Positions 60,820 through 64,000 of a stretch of 64,000 bases of DNA are shown one piece after another. The position numbers were made by a program, and so were the translations under genes. Source of the stretch: Cricetomys ansorgei (Eukaryota > Chordata > Mammalia > Rodentia > Nesomyidae); NCBI GenBank assembly GCA_026225945.1, contig JAMJFZ010003581.1, forward strand, positions 4,404,501-4,468,500, read 5' to 3'. The notes beneath the pieces are model-generated. The model did no database searches, was not told the origin of the DNA, and was given only the letters and a program-made list of their open reading frames with translations. Position 1 is the first letter of the stretch. Every line of letters starts with the position of its first letter.

Positions 60820-60945
60820 GATCCCCTAGAACTGGAGTTGCAGACAGTTGTGAGCCACTATATGGGTGCTGAGAATTGAACCCAGGCCCTTTGGAAGAGC
60901 AACTGGTGTTTCTAAATGCTGAACCATTTCTCTAGTTCCCACGCA
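60820..60945 (-). mobile_element. B2 SINE, antisense, partial
   Basis: 'gatcccctagaactggagtt', 'gtgctgagaattgaacccag' and 'tgaaccatttctctagttcc'. Confidence 0.85.
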
Positions 60946-61039
60946 CATGAATTAAATCTTGGCGTAATTTTTAATATTGCATGATGTAGAGCATCGTCAG
61001 ATTTTTACAGTTGCTTGATAGTATGTATCAAGCCTCTGT

Positions 61040-61160
61040 GTGTGTGTGTAGGTTCTTGCTGTAGCCCTGGTTTGCTTGGAATGTGTTTTGTAGATTGGGT
61101 CGGCTTTGAATTTTTCTGGAATGCTGGAATTACAGGTATGTACCACTATGCCTGGTGATA
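61040..61160 (-). mobile_element. B4/B1-like SINE, antisense
   Basis: 'ttgctgtagccctggtttgc' and 'tggaattacaggtatgtacc' with acta tgcctgg. Confidence 0.65.
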
Positions 61161-61899
61161 TTTGATCTTGTAATTATCAGTGATTGGAAGATTACTTAAT
61201 GTAAATATGCAGTTTAAAATGGCAGAAGTGTGTTTGGAGCCATGACAGAAATTGTTGGAAATTCTATCCTAATCCAAAGACAAAATGCATTTAATGATTT
61301 TTTAAAATAAAATGCGAGTCAACAGTTTAAAGAACACTTCTTCAAGTCAAATATTCTAATCCAATTCAGTCCAGTGGCATATTAAGTTGATACTTACACA
61401 CTGAGGGGTGATAGTAGGAAAACAGTCTCTGTTTTCTGTAATTAAAAAATCATGTTTTTATAAGAGACAGAAGCTCTGTACAGTAAACACTGCAGTTCAT
61501 AAAACAACAGTGGTCATGAATCTGAACAGTGTTCAGTCAGTGTTGATTGGCATTGCCTGTCATGGGGGCATGTATAATTCAAAGTGAGCATGTTATGTAT
61601 TAAGAACCAGGCTCATTGAAGACATGCCATATAGCAGAGGTGAATGCTGCCAGAAATGTCCTAGATTCATTTTGTGTTTGATTTTTGAATTACTCTTTGG
61701 TCATTGTGTGATCAGAGACCTCTTGCTGTTGTTGGATGTTTCTCAGTGTGCACATTCAATTATAAGACTCTGTAAGGATGTGATACACAGTTTAAGAAGC
61801 TTGACATTAGAATATTTAAAGCTTTTAGACAACATTTAGATTACTATTTATAATGTGATTTGGCTTTAGTAATACAGTAATGCTGTATTTAATAATACT
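61161..61899. other. No recognised feature
   Basis: Repeat-poor intronic stretch of about 740 bp; nothing identified. Confidence 0.5.
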
Positions 61900-62350
61900 T
61901 TAGAGTATATATTTTTTTTCCCCAGGCTGTCCCAGAACGGGCTGTGTAGCATAGCCCAGGTTGGCCTTAAACACTGATGCTCCTGCTTTTGCCTCTTAAA
62001 AGCTGGGATTACCATGTGTACCACCACCACGTGGACAGGAAGCTTTATTTTTTTTATTTACTTATTTATTTTTATCAAAGTACCTTGACTAACCTAGAAC
62101 TTGCTATGTAGATCAATCTGGCCTCAAATTCATGGAGATCCATTCTTGTGGAGATCAGTCCCAGTGTTGAGATTTCAAGCTGTGTGCCACCGTGTCTGGG
62201 AAGAAGCTATGATTAAAAAAAGCATTAGGAGCTAGGCCTGGTAGTGCACTCTTAGAGTCCTAGAACTCAGGAGATCAAGGCAGGAAGGTTGTGATTTGAG
62301 TTTAGCTCATCCACATCACAAATTCCAGGTCAGACCTCTCTCAAAAGAAA
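61900..62350. mobile_element. Three B1-type SINEs: antisense, antisense, sense
   Basis: 61900-62035 antisense ('gtagcatagcccaggttggc'); 62075-62200 antisense ('ctatgtagatcaatctggcc'); 62222-62350 sense ('gctaggcctggtagtgcact', caaattccaggtcagacctctctc). The last two face each other. Confidence 0.75.
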
Positions 62351-62579
62351 TAAATGAAGACCGAAGAGTAGTATTTCAGTAACAACTGAATGAATGACAT
62401 TGGTGAAGACTTCATAAGGAAGAAATATAGTTTATAGGAATGTAACATTCTAAAAAATGACATGAGAAAGCGTTTCATAGTTCATGAGGTTTTTGTTGTT
62501 TGCTTACATTGTGAGTGTGGGTACATGCATGCCATGGTACGTGTGTCAGTAGGTCACAAGATATATGTGAACTCAGATC

Positions 62580-62697
62580 TGAGACTTGCTTAGCCTGGCC
62601 TAGAACTCACTCTGTAGTTCAAGCTGGCCTCCAGCTTTTCATAATTCTGCCTCAGCCTCAGAAATGCTGAGATTGCAGGCAAGACACCATGTACCAC
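62580..62697 (-). mobile_element. B4-like SINE, antisense
   Basis: 'tagcctggcctagaactcac' and 'aatgctgagattgcaggcaa'. Confidence 0.65.
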
Positions 62698-62969
62698 TTT
62701 TTTTTTCATGGAATTTTTCAGTGAGGCCTGTAATCTGGTAAGAATTCTAAAGAACTTTAAATAGCAGTCATGTGATACAATTATATCATTTGTTTTTTAG
62801 ATTAAGTTTTTACTATGCGCTAGTTCTTTTTAACCAGCTGTATTATACTTTTTTTTTCTCTTATAATAACTATTATCAGTCAGTAAATTCTTCGGTTAAA
62901 TTTATCACATGTGATTTGAAAACTTTGTCTATATCATTGAAAACAGAAGCACTCAAAAATGGTGACGAG

Positions 62970-63110
62970 GCTGAAGGATGTAGCTCAGTTGCTACAAGGT
63001 TTCAATCCCTAGCACTGCATAAACAAATCATGGGATTGAATGCCTGCAATCGCAGTTCTCAGGAGGTGAAGGCAGTGAGAAGAATGTGGTATATTGTAAT
63101 GAGTGTTAAC
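62970..63110 (+). mobile_element. B4 (ID_B1) SINE, sense
   Basis: 'ggctgaaggatgtagctcag' with caatccctagcactgcataaa (ID part) then 'ctcaggaggtgaaggcagtg' (B1 part). Confidence 0.75.
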
Positions 63111-63219
63111 ATTTAGTGATTATTTATTAGGTATTTCTGTTTCTATTGCTCTTTTCTAAGTATTGTATAATTCTCACAAGTCTTCATTTTGAGTCCCGTT
63201 ACTATGATTGAAAACATTT

Positions 63220-63410
63220 TCTACATTGATTTTGTATGTGTCCCTCCCTGTGTGTGGGAGTGTGCACGTGCCACAGCCTAGAGGTTAGGACAACTTCCTG
63301 GAGTTGATTCCTTCCTCCACTGTACATGTACTGGGGATTGGACTCAGGTCATCAGACTTGGTGGCAGGCACCCTTAACTCGTTGAGCCATTATACTGGCC
63401 TTTGTTCTTA
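63220..63410 (-). mobile_element. B3 SINE, antisense
   Basis: 'gtgcacgtgccacagcctag', 'gactcaggtcatcagacttg' and 'ttgagccattatactggcct'. Confidence 0.8.
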
Positions 63411-63619
63411 CTCTTACAGTTAGGGAAATGACACCATGGCAGTTAATTCAAGGCCAGGGCTTGAACCTTGAACTTTCAGAGCTGTAGTGTAGAACAGTTC
63501 CCTCTTTGGGGGCTATTTGGGGTACATGTTGTAGGCATTCTTGATCTTATCCTGTCCTCTTTTTCTTACGCCATTCTGTCATCCAGATTATAACTTGTTT
63601 TGGAATTTCTTTTTTGTCT

Positions 63620-63690
63620 CCTTCCTTCTCTTTCTTGGTGCTGAGGATTGAACCCCAGCCCCTTGGCCACTGAATTATATTCCCAGCCTA
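63620..63690 (-). mobile_element. ID/B4-like SINE head, antisense
   Basis: 'ggtgctgaggattgaacccc' with agccccttggccactgaattatattcccagcc is the complement of an ID-like head. Confidence 0.65.
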
Positions 63691-64000
63691 CTTAATCTTT
63701 ATTTCTGACTCGTCTAAGCAGTATTGTAGATTATAAACATCAAGAGTGCACAGAGCTTTTCTATATATCTATATCTATCTATCTACCTATATAAATTTCT
63801 CCTTAGATCTATCCCAAGTGTGCTTAGACCAAGTGTTTTAAGGAAATAATCAGGTAAATATTTGCTGAATGGCAATTGGACATGATTATACCTGTTACAT
63901 AAAAGTTAACAATTGAAACGAGACTTTAGAATTCCATGTAATAAATTCCATTTGAATGCTACACATAGCTCTTGATTATGTATTATGTCAGGCATTATAA
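63691..64000. other. No recognised feature apart from a short (ATCT)n
   Basis: A (TATC)n tract of about 25 bp lies near 63764-63788. The window ends in unassigned intronic sequence. Confidence 0.5.

Larger units (their letters stand above)
50218..64000 (+). other. Presumed intron 1, continuing beyond the window
   Basis: Starts GTAAGC at the end of the CpG-island exon. It contains only repeats and unassigned DNA; none of the open frames resembles a known protein and none shows a clear acceptor/donor pair. The intron assignment depends on the exon 1 call. Confidence 0.6.

Noticed and set aside
1..64000. CRISPR array, phage, plasmid or bacterial operon
   Set aside because: No regularly spaced identical repeats with unique spacers and no prokaryotic gene organisation; sequence is clearly rodent nuclear DNA.

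Overview
The window looks like nuclear DNA of a muroid rodent. It is packed with rodent-specific SINEs (B1, B2, B3, B4/ID_B1, ID and RSINE1-type copies) on both strands. It also carries rodent MaLR LTRs (ORR1-like and MT-like), LINE-1 3' ends of the Lx/L1 type, two small hAT-type elements with 8-bp target duplications, and a few mammal-wide relics (MIR, L2, an MLT1/MST-like LTR). Many B1 copies share a right-arm reading (GTTACAACAGAGAAACC or its complement) that differs from the mouse B1 consensus as I remember it, so the species may not be Mus. I cannot name it.

Layout. Bases 1-49,500 hold no gene I can support; they are repeat-rich intergenic DNA. Landmarks are a LINE-1 3' end at the left edge (1-575), a LINE-1 at 4,150-6,325 split by a solo LTR (5,449-5,746), a second copy of that LTR family in the opposite orientation (18,948-19,256), a young-looking solo LTR inside a B1 (12,642-12,952), a roughly 20-bp-unit minisatellite (29,640-30,240), an interrupted CAG/CAT trinucleotide array (31,171-31,421), and an old LINE-1 carrying three SINEs (44,220-45,510). 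Bases 49,615-50,640 are the only CpG island. It carries GC boxes, a consensus CRE (TGACGTCA) and a 14-bp palindrome containing TCTCGCGAGA.

The island ends in a convincing first exon on the + strand: an 8-codon upstream ORF, then a strong-Kozak ATG at 50,214 followed one base later by a splice donor (ATGG/GTAAGC). The first exon would therefore encode only Met plus the first base of codon 2, and the rest of the window (50,218-64,000) would be intron 1. Calcineurin B (PPP3R1, which starts Met-Gly) is one untested candidate. The window alone cannot identify the gene.

The intron holds a tandem repeat of about 43 bp broken up by SINEs (55,430-56,006), a nested stack of four mobile elements (56,905-58,195) and a RSINE1-type element split by a B3 and a B1 (58,838-59,547). 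I found no tRNA or rRNA gene, no CRISPR array, no intact retroelement ORF and nothing resembling a new enzymatic or defence system. Repeat family names come from recalled consensus sequences, not a database search, and most repeat edges are accurate only to about 5-20 bases.
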